Assembly (NCBI GenBank): GCA_022785125.1
Contig: JALFRA010000021.1
Span: 62,001 to 126,000, forward strand
Source: Clostridiales bacterium
Lineage (GTDB): Bacteria > Bacillota > Clostridia > Oscillospirales > Oscillospiraceae
DNA: 64,000 bases
Direction of reading: 5' to 3'
The notes beneath the pieces are model-generated. The model worked only from the letters and a program-made list of their open reading frames with translations. It did no database searches and had not been told where the DNA came from. Position numbers and translations under genes: made by a program. Below are positions 7,209 to 15,358 of this stretch, piece after piece (within the stretch, counting starts at the first letter, position 1; the number at the start of each line of letters is the position of its first letter).

Positions 7209-9140
7209 ATGGAAAACATCTGGGCCTTTTTGATGCAGACCCTTACGGCCTCGGTGGCGGCGGTGCTGCTGCTCATTGCCAAGCGGCTCTTTTTGGACAA
7301 ATTGTCCCCCCGGTGGCAGTACGGGGTGTGGGCCATTCTGGCCCTGCGGGTATTGCTGCCCGCCGGTCTGCTGGGCCGGTTCCTCCTGCCGGAGGGGCGG
7401 ATGGTGCTGGAGACCACCAAATTGACGGTAGAGGCCAACCTGTCCTCCACCCTCACCCCGCCCTATACCGTGACGGAGGTGGCGGCTCCGATCCCGCTGC
7501 TCCGGCCTGTCCTGCCCACCAGTGTGACCGACTGGCTCTTTTATCTCTATGCGGCGGGGGTGATCCTTACCCTGCTGTGGTTTTTGCTGACCTATGCGGC
7601 CCTGCGCCGGAAGGTGGTCCGGGGAAGGACCCCCGCACCTGAGGTGACAGCCCAACTGGAGCGGGTGGCGAAGGAGTACGGCCTGAAGGTCCCCCGGCGG
7701 GTAGTTGTGATGACGGAGGCGGAGAGCGCCTTTGTGTGCGGGCCGCTCTCCCCGGTGCTGGTGCTGCCGGAGCGGGCGGTGGACGACAAGGTGCTCCTCC
7801 ACGAGCTGCTCCACCTGAAATATGGGGACCTGTGGGCCGGCGTGGGGATCTGCCTGCTGCGCTGCCTCCACTGGTGCAACCCCCTGCTGTGGTACTGCTG
7901 GAACCGGGCCCAGAATGATAGCGAAGCCCTGTGTGACCAGCGGGTGCTGGAACGGCTGGAGGGGGAGCAGCGGCGGGAATACGGTGTGATCCTCCTGTCC
8001 ATGGCGGAGGACAAATACGCCCGGGCGCCGGGTACCACCTCCATGGCCAACGGAGGCCGCAACATCAAGGACCGCATCGGGGCCATCGCCCGGTTCAAGC
8101 GCTATCCCAGAGGGGTGGCATTGGGGGCCGGATGCGTGGCGGTGGTGCTGGCGGTGACCTGCCTGACCGGGACCGGCGGGGCGGTGGCGGTGCCTGAGTA
8201 TGACCGGCGGGGAAGCTTCGCAATGACCGCCGCTCTGCTCAACCGACCCACCACCGTGGCCGGAGCGCTGGACACCTACGCCAAGGCGGTGCTGTGCAAC
8301 AGTTCGGTATATTTTGCCATGGTGGCCCCGGAGGAGGAACGGACCCAGGCGATCCAGGCGGTGGGAGAACCCTTTGAGGAGGTGGACCTGTACGCCTCCC
8401 CCTTTTCAGACCTGGGTTATTGCTGGACCCGGCCTGCCTGGCAGGCGGAGTGGTCGGTGATGAACCTGCTGCCCGATGGAGCGGGAGGCTACACCGGTAC
8501 CCTGTTTTTCGTTCCTTTGGAGGGAGATGAGACCAAAGGCGTAGCTGTCCAGCAGGTGGCGGTCCGTCCGGAGGGAGAATTCTGGACGGTAATCCCCCTG
8601 GGGGAACTGGAGAGCTGGGTGGGATTTGCCGAGACCGGGGTGCCCCGGTGGCTTCCCCTCAATCTGAAAACCCCCGGCATTACTTATGTCGGGGAGACGG
8701 ACCGGCTTCGCATTGAGGTGGATCTGCGGATGCAGCTGGGCATTGACCGTACCGTCTCTACCTACAGGCCGGAGCTGGTCGGTTATCTCTCTGGCGGCTG
8801 GGTCGAGCCGGCTCCCCGCCCCAGTACCCCGTTTACCTTGATGCAGGACGGTTTTGTCCTCCGGGTCACCGAGAAACAGACAGGGGCGGCTGTGGAAGTG
8901 CCGGTAGAGCTGGCCTTCATGTCCCGGTCCGACGATCCGGAGCGCGCCCTTTCCCAGCCAACTTACCGGTATACCCTGTATCCGGTGGGGCCGGATGATT
9001 ATCAGGTGCGGGAAAGCACCGGCTCCTGCGGCGGCAGCGATATGACTTTGACCGCCATGCCGGAGGCCCTGGCGGTGGCCGTTGAGGACAGGGAAGAGAC
9101 CTACATCTGCGTGGCTCTGCCGGAGGAGGTGGTCCCATGA
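7209..9140 (+). CDS. M56 family (BlaR1-type) membrane metallopeptidase with a non-PBP sensor (module 1)
   Basis: A 643-residue membrane protease. Transmembrane segments fall near residues 5-26, 34-56 and 106-130, with a fourth around 295-315. The zinc motif HELLH (198-202) is followed by LKYGD as in BlaR1. Family proteins transmit an outside signal and then inactivate the cognate BlaI repressor. The ~330-residue outer domain after the last membrane segment has no PBP-like SxxK/SxN/KTG set that I can identify, so the ligand differs from that of BlaR1 or is unknown. It is cotranscribed with BlaI upstream and overlaps the next gene by four bases. Confidence 0.87.
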   Translation: MENIWAFLMQTLTASVAAVLLLIAKRLFLDKLSPRWQYGVWAILALRVLLPAGLLGRFLLPEGRMVLETTKLTVEANLSSTLTPPYTVTEVAAPIPLLRPVLPTSVTDWLFYLYAAGVILTLLWFLLTYAALRRKVVRGRTPAPEVTAQLERVAKEYGLKVPRRVVVMTEAESAFVCGPLSPVLVLPERAVDDKVLLHELLHLKYGDLWAGVGICLLRCLHWCNPLLWYCWNRAQNDSEALCDQRVLERLEGEQRREYGVILLSMAEDKYARAPGTTSMANGGRNIKDRIGAIARFKRYPRGVALGAGCVAVVLAVTCLTGTGGAVAVPEYDRRGSFAMTAALLNRPTTVAGALDTYAKAVLCNSSVYFAMVAPEEERTQAIQAVGEPFEEVDLYASPFSDLGYCWTRPAWQAEWSVMNLLPDGAGGYTGTLFFVPLEGDETKGVAVQQVAVRPEGEFWTVIPLGELESWVGFAETGVPRWLPLNLKTPGITYVGETDRLRIEVDLRMQLGIDRTVSTYRPELVGYLSGGWVEPAPRPSTPFTLMQDGFVLRVTEKQTGAAVEVPVELAFMSRSDDPERALSQPTYRYTLYPVGPDDYQVRESTGSCGGSDMTLTAMPEALAVAVEDREETYICVALPEEVVP

Positions 9141-9673
9141 GCAGCACCTATCGTGGCCTGACCAAAATTGCCTGGGGCTATCTATTTGTACACCTGAACT
9201 TTAATCTGAACACCCTGAATCTTTTGCCCAACTGGGTGGGCTATCTGCTCTTTTTCTCCGCCATCGTCCTGCTGGGGGATCAACTGCGGGATCTGATCCT
9301 GCTCAAACCCTTCTGCATTCTGCTGGGGGTAGGGGAGCTGGCCGACTGGCTGGCGGTGCTTGTCACCGGCCAGACGCTGGTGGCGCAGTTTTTCCTGCTG
9401 AATGCGCTGCTCACCTGCATCGGCCTCTATTTCCACTTCCAGCTGCTCACCGACCTGGCCCTTCTGGCGGAGGAGGCAGGGGAGCACTGGAGTGGCCTGC
9501 GGACCTGCCGCAACGTGGACGCGGTACTGCGTACCATCATGTGCCTGCCCCTGCCCTGGGAGGACTGGGATACCCTGGGCGCCCTCATTCTGATGGGTGT
9601 GCTGCTGGTGTGGCTGATCATTGTATTCTGTATCATCTGGCAGCTCTTCCGGCTGCGGAAGAAATTTGCCTGA
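9137..9673 (+). CDS. Small polytopic membrane protein of unknown function
   Basis: 178 residues, almost all hydrophobic, with four to five predicted membrane spans (about 27-45, 52-75, 80-102 and 145-172). The ATGA overlap with the M56 gene means translational coupling, so it belongs to the same signalling operon and may be the output or an accessory of the module. No catalytic motif is visible and I do not recognise the family. Confidence 0.7.
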   Translation: MSSTYRGLTKIAWGYLFVHLNFNLNTLNLLPNWVGYLLFFSAIVLLGDQLRDLILLKPFCILLGVGELADWLAVLVTGQTLVAQFFLLNALLTCIGLYFHFQLLTDLALLAEEAGEHWSGLRTCRNVDAVLRTIMCLPLPWEDWDTLGALILMGVLLVWLIIVFCIIWQLFRLRKKFA

Positions 9674-9676
9674 AAA

Positions 9677-9709
9677 GGACGGCCTGGAATTCCAGGCCGT
9701 CCGTTTTTG
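9677..9709 (+). terminator. Intrinsic terminator of BlaI-M56 module 1
   Basis: A perfect 13+13 bp palindrome (9677-9702) with GAATTC at its centre, followed by GTTTTTG, immediately after the stop codon. Confidence 0.92.
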
Positions 9710-9723
9710 TAACCAGATTGTTA

Positions 9724-9756
9724 TTGACAGGACGGTCTATAGGCTGTAGACTACAG
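9724..9756 (+). promoter_or_regulatory. BlaI-type promoter/operator of module 2
   Basis: -35 TTGACA (9724-9729), 17-bp spacer and -10 TAGACT (9747-9752). The palindrome CTGTAGACTACAG (9744-9756) covers the -10, and GTCTA...TAGAC (9735-9751) is a second inverted repeat. The half-sites resemble but differ from those of module 1, suggesting two separately addressed repressors. Confidence 0.75.
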
Positions 9757-9794
9757 GTGAGGACGACAAATAGTAGACCAAAGGAGGCGATCCT

Positions 9795-10154
9795 ATGAGC
9801 GATTGGAAACTGGGGGCGGTGGAGTCCCGCTTTGCCGATCTCATCTGGCAGGGGGAGCCCATGACCTCCACCCAACTGGTGCGCCAGGCGGAGGAGGCCC
9901 TGGGCTGGAAGAAATCCACCACCTACACGGTGCTCAAGCGGCTGTGCCAGCGGGGCATTTTTCAAAATCAGGACGGGGTGGTGACTTCTCTGGTGTCCAA
10001 GGAGGAGTTCTACGCCCGGCAGAGCGAGGAATTTGTGGAGGAGACCTTTTCCGGGTCTCTGCCCGCCTTCCTGACCGCTTTTACCCGCCGGAAAAAACTG
10101 TCCCAGGAGGAGATCACGCAGTTACAGCAGCTCATCGATGAGAACAGGGGGTGA
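9795..10154 (+). CDS. BlaI/MecI family transcriptional repressor (module 2)
   Basis: 119 residues: a winged helix (GAVESRFADLIW ... KKSTTYTVLKRLCQRGIF) and a C-terminal dimerisation helix region. AAGGAGGCGA at 9781-9790 sets the start. It is clearly a paralogue of the 6840 repressor but divergent from it in the recognition helix (SRNTVLTYLTR there, KKSTTYTVLKR here), matching the different operators. Six bases separate it from the M56 gene it should answer to. Confidence 0.9.
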   Translation: MSDWKLGAVESRFADLIWQGEPMTSTQLVRQAEEALGWKKSTTYTVLKRLCQRGIFQNQDGVVTSLVSKEEFYARQSEEFVEETFSGSLPAFLTAFTRRKKLSQEEITQLQQLIDENRG

Positions 10155-10160
10155 CCTAAA

Positions 10161-12734
10161 ATGACGGCATTCTTATCTCAGACGCTGTTTCCCGCCCTTT
10201 TGAACATGAGCCTCACCGCGGGTATCGTGATCCTGTGCGTGATGGCGGCACGGCTGGCCCTGAAGCGGGCCCCAAAGGTCTTTTCCTACGCATTGTGGGC
10301 GGTGGTGCTCTTCCGGCTGCTGTGCCCGGTGTCCCTGCCCTCCGGCATCTCCCTGCTGGGGGCTCTGGACGCCCCGGCCAGACAGGCAAGCCCGGTGGTG
10401 AGCACCGTAACCTATGTGCAGAGCGGAGAGCAGCCGGAGGTGCTCCGGCCCCAGACGGCAAAGCCGGAGACGCCTGCCTCTGACCCCGTGGTTCCTGTGG
10501 CTCCGGTGGAACCGAAGGCTCCCACTGTGGACTGGACCGCTGCTGCGGCCTGGGCGTGGCTGGCAGGCGTGCTGGGCATGGCGGGGTACAGCATCTTCGC
10601 CCTGCTCCGGCTGCATCGCAAACTGATTGGCAGCCTGCGTTTGCGAGACAACATCTATCTGGCCGACCACATCTCCACCCCCTTTGTGCTGGGGTTGGTG
10701 CGGCCAAAAATCTATCTGCCCTCCACCCTGACCGAGGGGGAGATGGGCTACATCATCCGCCATGAGCAGTACCACATCCGCCACGGGGACCATGTGGTGA
10801 AGGTGCTGGCCTTTGCCGCCCTGTGCCTCCACTGGTTCAACCCCCTGGTATGGGCGGCCTTCATTTTGGCGGGTAAGGACATGGAGATGCGGTGCGACGA
10901 AGCGGTGGTGCGGCAGCTGGGCGAGCGGGTCAAGGCCGACTACTCGGCCTCCCTGCTGGCCCTGGCCACCGGACGGCTCACCATCGCGGGCACCCCCCTG
11001 GCCTTTGGCGAGGGGGACCCCAAGGGGCGTATCCGCAACCTGCTGCGGTGGAAGCGGCCCCGGATGTGGCTGTCCCTGGTGGCGGGGGTGGCCTGCGTGG
11101 CGGTCATTGCCGCCTGCGCCGCCAACCCCGCCGGGCAGGCCAGTCAGACTCCTTCCAGCGAAAGCGGGAAGTATCAGAGTGTGGAGGACTTTGCCCAGCA
11201 GACCTTGGACAGTATCAAAGAGGTAACCTACTATAAATTCTCCAACGGGACAGCTGCCACCGAGGAGGCCACCGCCCAGGTCACCGGCACCAAGGTGGCC
11301 TGGCTGGACAAGATGGGCGAGGTGGAAGGACTGGCCCCCGAGGGCACCCTGGAGGCCTGGACCTTTAACTACCTGGTGCAGCTGGACGTTCCCGCCGAAG
11401 AAGTTGCCCTGGTGGGCGGCATGTACGAGAAGGACGGCTGGTTTGACCTGGAGGGCCAGGGTGGGCACAACATCGTCGCCCTGCGCTACCCCGACGGCAC
11501 TTACGACGTTCTTTACGATCAGGTCGTCAACGACAACTTCGATTTCTTGGGCTATCACAAAAGCTATGAAGAGGCCATCTACGACTGGTATGTGACCGAC
11601 CAGGGCCTGGACCTGCCGCTCTATGTGGGGGACTGGATCGAACAGGTTACCTACCCGTCGGAGGACTCCAAGCCCAGCAACTACCCGGTCCACCGGTACG
11701 ACGGGGACGGCTGGTATCTCTATGTTCCTGTGATGGCCTGGACCCAGTGGTCGGCAGACCCGGTCCACAGTGTGTGGGTGTCCCAGTACAACACCGGTTC
11801 GGCCATCACGGTGGACTATACCAAGACCAACCTGGCCGACTATCTGGCGGAGGATACCGGGGGCATGACCCCTGCCGGTGACAGCGGACGGGTCTTTGAG
11901 GCCCAGTGGTACGGCTGGAACTACCGCTACTACTATGTGGAGGGGACAGAGGGCTGCTGGAGGATCACCATCCAGTGGCAGGACACCGCCATTACCGATT
12001 ATCCTCACATCGCCATTGAGCCCCAGGTGATGGCCCTTATGGCGGAGAGCTTCACCCCGGACAGCCGGATCACCCTGTCGGGGCAAGGGCTGGCGATGGA
12101 GTCTGTGCTGAAGAATGCCAGCGGGCTGACCAGCCGCCTGGTGTGGGTAGATTGTAACCAGGAGACCGAGCTGACCCGTACCGGAACGGAGGCAGAGGTG
12201 CTGGAAGCAGCGGCGGCCAGGCTGGAGTCCATTGAGGACCCGGAGTCCTATATGGATGCCGACGGCGGGCTGTGCCTGTACCTGAACGGCCCGGGGGATT
12301 CCCACATCAGCGTCTACGCCATCCAGTCCCAGCCCTATACGGTGCTGCTGCGCTATGTGGGAGATATGGTCAACGAATCGGCCATCGTGGAGGACCCGCA
12401 GCTCTATCTCTACCTGATGGCCGCCGGGGAGAACACCAATGTGGAGCTCTACGACCTGGACGACGATGGATTCCAGGAAGCCCTGACCTGGCCCACGGGC
12501 GAGAAAAATAATGTGATCATCTATGATTTCTATGGCGATGAGATCCACAAAACCGACGCGGCCCGGGAACTGGGTGCCGACTTTGCCGACATCACGAGGC
12601 TCATCGGGAATATCCAGCTGGAATACGGTGATTTGGTGCTGGCTGATGTGGATGGAGTAGAGGGCGTATACCAGTACAAGGACGGGACGCTGACCTATGT
12701 CTGCACCCTGGAGGAGGCGCTGCTGAAAACATGA
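10161..12734 (+). CDS. M56 family membrane metallopeptidase with large C-terminal sensor (module 2)
   Basis: An 857-residue protease. Membrane segments lie near residues 10-34, 40-62, 126-150 and 303-322, and the zinc motif HEQYH (201-205) is followed by IRHGD. About 530 residues follow the last membrane segment and would sit outside the cell. That part is acidic and Trp/Tyr-rich and ends in a beta-rich region with DLDDDGFQEAL, which resembles a calcium-binding FG-GAP/EF-like loop. No PBP motifs are visible, so the signal is unknown. The same Ala/Cys-rich last membrane segment occurs in module 1, consistent with an old duplication followed by exchange of the sensor. Confidence 0.87.
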   Translation: MTAFLSQTLFPALLNMSLTAGIVILCVMAARLALKRAPKVFSYALWAVVLFRLLCPVSLPSGISLLGALDAPARQASPVVSTVTYVQSGEQPEVLRPQTAKPETPASDPVVPVAPVEPKAPTVDWTAAAAWAWLAGVLGMAGYSIFALLRLHRKLIGSLRLRDNIYLADHISTPFVLGLVRPKIYLPSTLTEGEMGYIIRHEQYHIRHGDHVVKVLAFAALCLHWFNPLVWAAFILAGKDMEMRCDEAVVRQLGERVKADYSASLLALATGRLTIAGTPLAFGEGDPKGRIRNLLRWKRPRMWLSLVAGVACVAVIAACAANPAGQASQTPSSESGKYQSVEDFAQQTLDSIKEVTYYKFSNGTAATEEATAQVTGTKVAWLDKMGEVEGLAPEGTLEAWTFNYLVQLDVPAEEVALVGGMYEKDGWFDLEGQGGHNIVALRYPDGTYDVLYDQVVNDNFDFLGYHKSYEEAIYDWYVTDQGLDLPLYVGDWIEQVTYPSEDSKPSNYPVHRYDGDGWYLYVPVMAWTQWSADPVHSVWVSQYNTGSAITVDYTKTNLADYLAEDTGGMTPAGDSGRVFEAQWYGWNYRYYYVEGTEGCWRITIQWQDTAITDYPHIAIEPQVMALMAESFTPDSRITLSGQGLAMESVLKNASGLTSRLVWVDCNQETELTRTGTEAEVLEAAAARLESIEDPESYMDADGGLCLYLNGPGDSHISVYAIQSQPYTVLLRYVGDMVNESAIVEDPQLYLYLMAAGENTNVELYDLDDDGFQEALTWPTGEKNNVIIYDFYGDEIHKTDAARELGADFADITRLIGNIQLEYGDLVLADVDGVEGVYQYKDGTLTYVCTLEEALLKT

Positions 12735-12892
12735 TGGCAACAGAGAGGGTCCACCGGCTGTGGCTGGAGGATGAGGCCCGCATCGTCTCCTTCCACCCCA
12801 TGGAGGGCTGGCGGCTGCTGAACTTTTGGGACCACGGCCATTTCATGGGCTTTCTCCAGAGTTTGCAGCAAAAGGGCTACCGGTTTCAATAA
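12731..12892 (+). CDS. Small 53-residue protein coupled to M56 module 2
   Basis: The ATG overlaps the M56 stop codon (ATGA), and a second in-frame ATG follows at 12734. The product begins MMATERVHRLW, is rich in aromatic residues (SFHPMEGWRLLNFWDHGHF) and ends GYRFQ. It has no membrane segment and would be cytoplasmic. The tight coupling and the strong terminator directly after it support a real gene. I do not recognise a described function. Confidence 0.65.
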   Translation: MMATERVHRLWLEDEARIVSFHPMEGWRLLNFWDHGHFMGFLQSLQQKGYRFQ

Positions 12893-12893
12893 G

Positions 12894-12929
12894 AAAAGGG
12901 GACCTGTCGTACGGCAGGTCCCCTTTTTT
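12894..12929. terminator. Terminator between M56 module 2 and udk
   Basis: AAAAGGGGACCTG...CAGGTCCCCTTTTTT, with A-run and T-run on opposite sides, so it can serve both converging transcripts. Confidence 0.9.
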
Positions 12930-12942
12930 GGGAAAATATAGG

Positions 12943-13560
12943 TTACTCCAGGGCGATATGGCTACGGATGCGCTGAATGATCATATCCATGGCCACCTGG
13001 TTGCGGCCGCCCTCGGGCACGATCAGGTCGGCATACCGCTTGGAGGGCTCCACGAATTGCTCGTGCATGGGCTTGACGGTGTTGAGGTACTGCTGAACCA
13101 CTGAGTCCAGGGAGCGGCCCCGCTGCTTTACGTCCCGCATAATGCGGCGGAGGATGCGCACGTCGGCGTCGGTGTCCACAAAGAGCTTGATGTCCATCCG
13201 CTCCCGCAGGGCGGGCTCCACAAAGATGAGGATGCCCTCCACCAGAATGACTCTGGCGGGGCGGACCTCCACCGTCTCGGCTGCCCGGTTGTGCATGGTG
13301 TAGTCGTAGGTGGGGCTGTACACCGTTTCCCCCCGGCGCAGGGCGTCCAGATCGTCCACCAGACGCTGGGTATCGAAGGCATCCGGGTGGTCGTAGTTCA
13401 GCTTGCACCGCTCCTCATAGGGCATCTCGTCGTGCTGCTTGTAGTAGTTGTCGTGGTAGAGGATGGAGACCGCGTCCCCAAAGCGCTCCTTCAGACCCAG
13501 AGTCAGGGTGGTTTTGCCCGAGCCGGTGCCTCCGGCGATGCCGATGATCATGGTGTCCAT
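12943..13560 (-). CDS. udk: Uridine kinase
   Basis: 205 residues, the standard bacterial length. The P-loop is GGTGSGKTT (residues 10-18), followed by the family sequence YHDNYYK and the DHPDAFD segment. The enzyme phosphorylates uridine or cytidine with ATP/GTP in pyrimidine salvage, in the cytosol. GGGGGAG precedes the ATG. A TATACT-like -10 element lies on the minus strand near 13590. It appears to be transcribed alone. Confidence 0.95.
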   Translation of the reverse strand: MDTMIIGIAGGTGSGKTTLTLGLKERFGDAVSILYHDNYYKQHDEMPYEERCKLNYDHPDAFDTQRLVDDLDALRRGETVYSPTYDYTMHNRAAETVEVRPARVILVEGILIFVEPALRERMDIKLFVDTDADVRILRRIMRDVKQRGRSLDSVVQQYLNTVKPMHEQFVEPSKRYADLIVPEGGRNQVAMDMIIQRIRSHIALE

Positions 13561-13598
13561 TGCGTCCGCTCCCCCATTTTTTTATTTAGTATAGCATA

Positions 13599-13633
13599 AT
13601 CCCCCCGGATGCTACAAGACATCCGGGGGGATT
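13599..13633 (-). terminator. Hairpin ending the selenium block
   Basis: A 14-bp perfect stem (AATCCCCCCGGATG and its complement) directly after the DUF3343 stop codon on the minus strand. The downstream T-tract is weak. Confidence 0.7.
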
Positions 13634-13635
13634 TC

Positions 13636-13896
13636 TCAGGTTTCCTCGTTCTCGAAGAGCAGCTGGTAGTCTCCCTCCTCATGGAGGTAAACCGCCTCCA
13701 GATCCTCATCGGCCCAGGCCTGGTCGAAGGGAAGGGAGAACTTCACGCAGGTACCGCAGGAGGCGGACAGCTTGCGGGGCACCGGCATCATCACCGCATT
13801 GTCCCCCAGGGCTTTCAGCTTCTTGTGGAAGGCGAGGGCCCCAAAGTGGGTGTGGAAGGTGGCGATGTGCTCTTTACTTGGTGATGGTGAGCTCAT
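13636..13896 (-). CDS. DUF3343 family protein, putative Se/S carrier-like
   Basis: 86 residues. The family pattern is visible: an N-terminal ATFHTHFGALAFHKKLKALG helix region, VPRKLSASCG, and then CVKFSL, with an extra Cys making SCGTC. DUF3343 proteins are regularly encoded next to yedE and yedF in genomes that use selenium, and are proposed to handle selenium or sulfur. ATG 13896 is preferred over a GTG three codons upstream because of the GAGGTGGGTGAGG position. It overlaps the end of yedF, so the two are translationally coupled. Confidence 0.8.
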   Translation of the reverse strand: MSSPSPSKEHIATFHTHFGALAFHKKLKALGDNAVMMPVPRKLSASCGTCVKFSLPFDQAWADEDLEAVYLHEEGDYQLLFENEET

Positions 13897-14077
13897 AGTC
13901 CTCACCCACCTCTTTCCAGGTCACCTGGTAGCCGTTGTTGGTGGCAAACCGGCGTATATTCTGGAGGGGAGTCTCGTTGTCCACCAGCACCACCAGTGGA
14001 GTGCCGTTTTTCAGGGCGTTTTTGGTCATAAGCACCGGCTCAGGGCAGGAATAGCCTCTGGCGTCCACTTGATTCAT
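13874..14077 (-). CDS. yedF: TusA-like sulfurtransferase YedF
   Basis: 67 residues from the ATG served by GAGGTG; a GTG three codons upstream is possible. It has the TusA signature DARGYSCPEPVL with the acceptor Cys at position 11 and the CPxP helix cap. TusA-family proteins carry persulfide sulfur; the yedF branch that travels with yedE is linked to selenium utilisation. This form lacks the C-terminal domain some clostridial YedF proteins have, and the neighbouring DUF3343 gene may supply it separately. Confidence 0.88.
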   Translation of the reverse strand: MNQVDARGYSCPEPVLMTKNALKNGTPLVVLVDNETPLQNIRRFATNNGYQVTWKEVGEDYELTITK

Positions 14078-14087
14078 ACTGTTCACC

Positions 14088-15161
14088 TCACGCTTTCTTG
14101 GTATTGGTCACGCCGATGATGCAAACCACCACCAGGCCGATGATCACGGCGATCTGACCGGCAAAGGTGGGGCCGTTGGCGGAGGAGGCCAGGCCAAAGT
14201 TGTGGCAGAAGGCGGCGCCCACCACCATGCCCAGCACGGCCACGGAGGAGTCGCTGTTGCCGCTGCCGGAGAGGATGAGCTGGCGCAGGGGGCAGCCGCC
14301 CAGCAGCACGGAGCCCAGACCCACCAGCACCATGCCCAGCAGGTTCCACAGACCGTCGGTGTGGGCAACGGCCTGACCGGCAAAGCCGGGGTTGAAGCCG
14401 CCCTTGAGGCCCATGCCGCCTACGATCAGGTTGCCCACCAGCACCGCCACGAAGATGGCCACGAAGCCCATCAGCAGGTGGAAGTCCTTGAGCATCATGG
14501 CGTCACGGATGCCGCCGGCCATGCACAGGCGGCTGCGCTGGGCAATGGCGCCCACCACCAGACCGGCGATGAGGGCGGCGGCGATGGGGGCCCGCATGGA
14601 GCCGGGGCCCTCGGTGGAGAAGATGATGAAGGCGGGAGCCGCGATCACCAGAATGAGCAGGCCCACGTTGACGGCGGGCATGAGCAGACCCTCGATCCTG
14701 GGCTGGGGCTGGGACTTTTTGAGGGAGAAGCCGGACTTCAGGAACAGGGTGCCCACGAAAATGCCGATGATGAAGCCGGCCAGGCCCAGGATGGCATTTC
14801 CGTCGCCGCCGCCCAGGCGAATCACCATCCGCAGGGGGCAGCCCAGGAACATGAGGGCGCCCACCATGACGCAGAAGCCCAGCACGAACCGGGTCATGGG
14901 GGAGGAGCCGCCCCGCACCTTGAACTCCTTGCCCGCCAGAGCCATGATCATGGCGCCCAGCACCAGACCGATGATCTCAGGCCGGATGTACTGCACAATG
15001 GCCGCCTGGTGCATCCCCACGCCGCCGGCGATGTCCCGCAGGAAGCAGGCAATACAGAAGCCCATGTTCACCGGGTTGCCCAGGGCGACCAGCACCACCG
15101 AGGCGATGCCTACCACCAGTCCGGCCAGAATGACCGGCAGGTGCTCTTTGAGCTTTGTCAC
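14088..15161 (-). CDS. yedE: YedE family putative selenium transporter
   Basis: 357 residues from GTG 15161, chosen because AGAGG lies 8 bases upstream. It is an integral membrane protein of the YeeE/YedE (DUF395) fold with about ten spans. The paired signatures NMGFCIACFLRDIAG / FLGCPLRMVIRLGGGDGNA and SRLCMAGGIRDAMM / LGGCPLRQLILSGSGNSDS show the internal duplication and the conserved Cys residues thought to pass sulfur or selenium species through the membrane. Its place between selD and yedF assigns it to selenium uptake. Confidence 0.92.
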   Translation of the reverse strand: MTKLKEHLPVILAGLVVGIASVVLVALGNPVNMGFCIACFLRDIAGGVGMHQAAIVQYIRPEIIGLVLGAMIMALAGKEFKVRGGSSPMTRFVLGFCVMVGALMFLGCPLRMVIRLGGGDGNAILGLAGFIIGIFVGTLFLKSGFSLKKSQPQPRIEGLLMPAVNVGLLILVIAAPAFIIFSTEGPGSMRAPIAAALIAGLVVGAIAQRSRLCMAGGIRDAMMLKDFHLLMGFVAIFVAVLVGNLIVGGMGLKGGFNPGFAGQAVAHTDGLWNLLGMVLVGLGSVLLGGCPLRQLILSGSGNSDSSVAVLGMVVGAAFCHNFGLASSANGPTFAGQIAVIIGLVVVCIIGVTNTKKA

Positions 15162-15217
15162 ACACAACACCTCTCAAAAAAATTTTCAGGAAAGCAAACA
15201 AACTTTCTCTTAAGCAG

Positions 15218-15246
15218 ATTATAGCGCCGGTGTGTAAAAATTTGAA
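15218..15246 (-). promoter_or_regulatory. Promoter of the yedE-yedF-DUF3343 operon
   Basis: On the minus strand: -35 TTCAAA (15246-15241), 17-bp spacer and -10 TATAAT (15223-15218), inside an AT-rich stretch unlike its surroundings. Confidence 0.75.
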
Positions 15247-15317
15247 ATACAAATTTTCCATAAATGAAATGAAAGATATAGAAAAAATCAATAAAGAGAG
15301 GTATAATGGGAAAACGC

Positions 15318-15354
15318 ACAAAGGGCTGCCGCACAACGTGCGGCAGCCCTTTGT
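15318..15354 (-). terminator. Terminator of selD
   Basis: A 17-bp perfect stem (15318-15334 with 15338-15354) just after the selD stop codon; selD and yedE are therefore separate transcription units. Confidence 0.88.
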
Positions 15355-15358
15355 CGGC

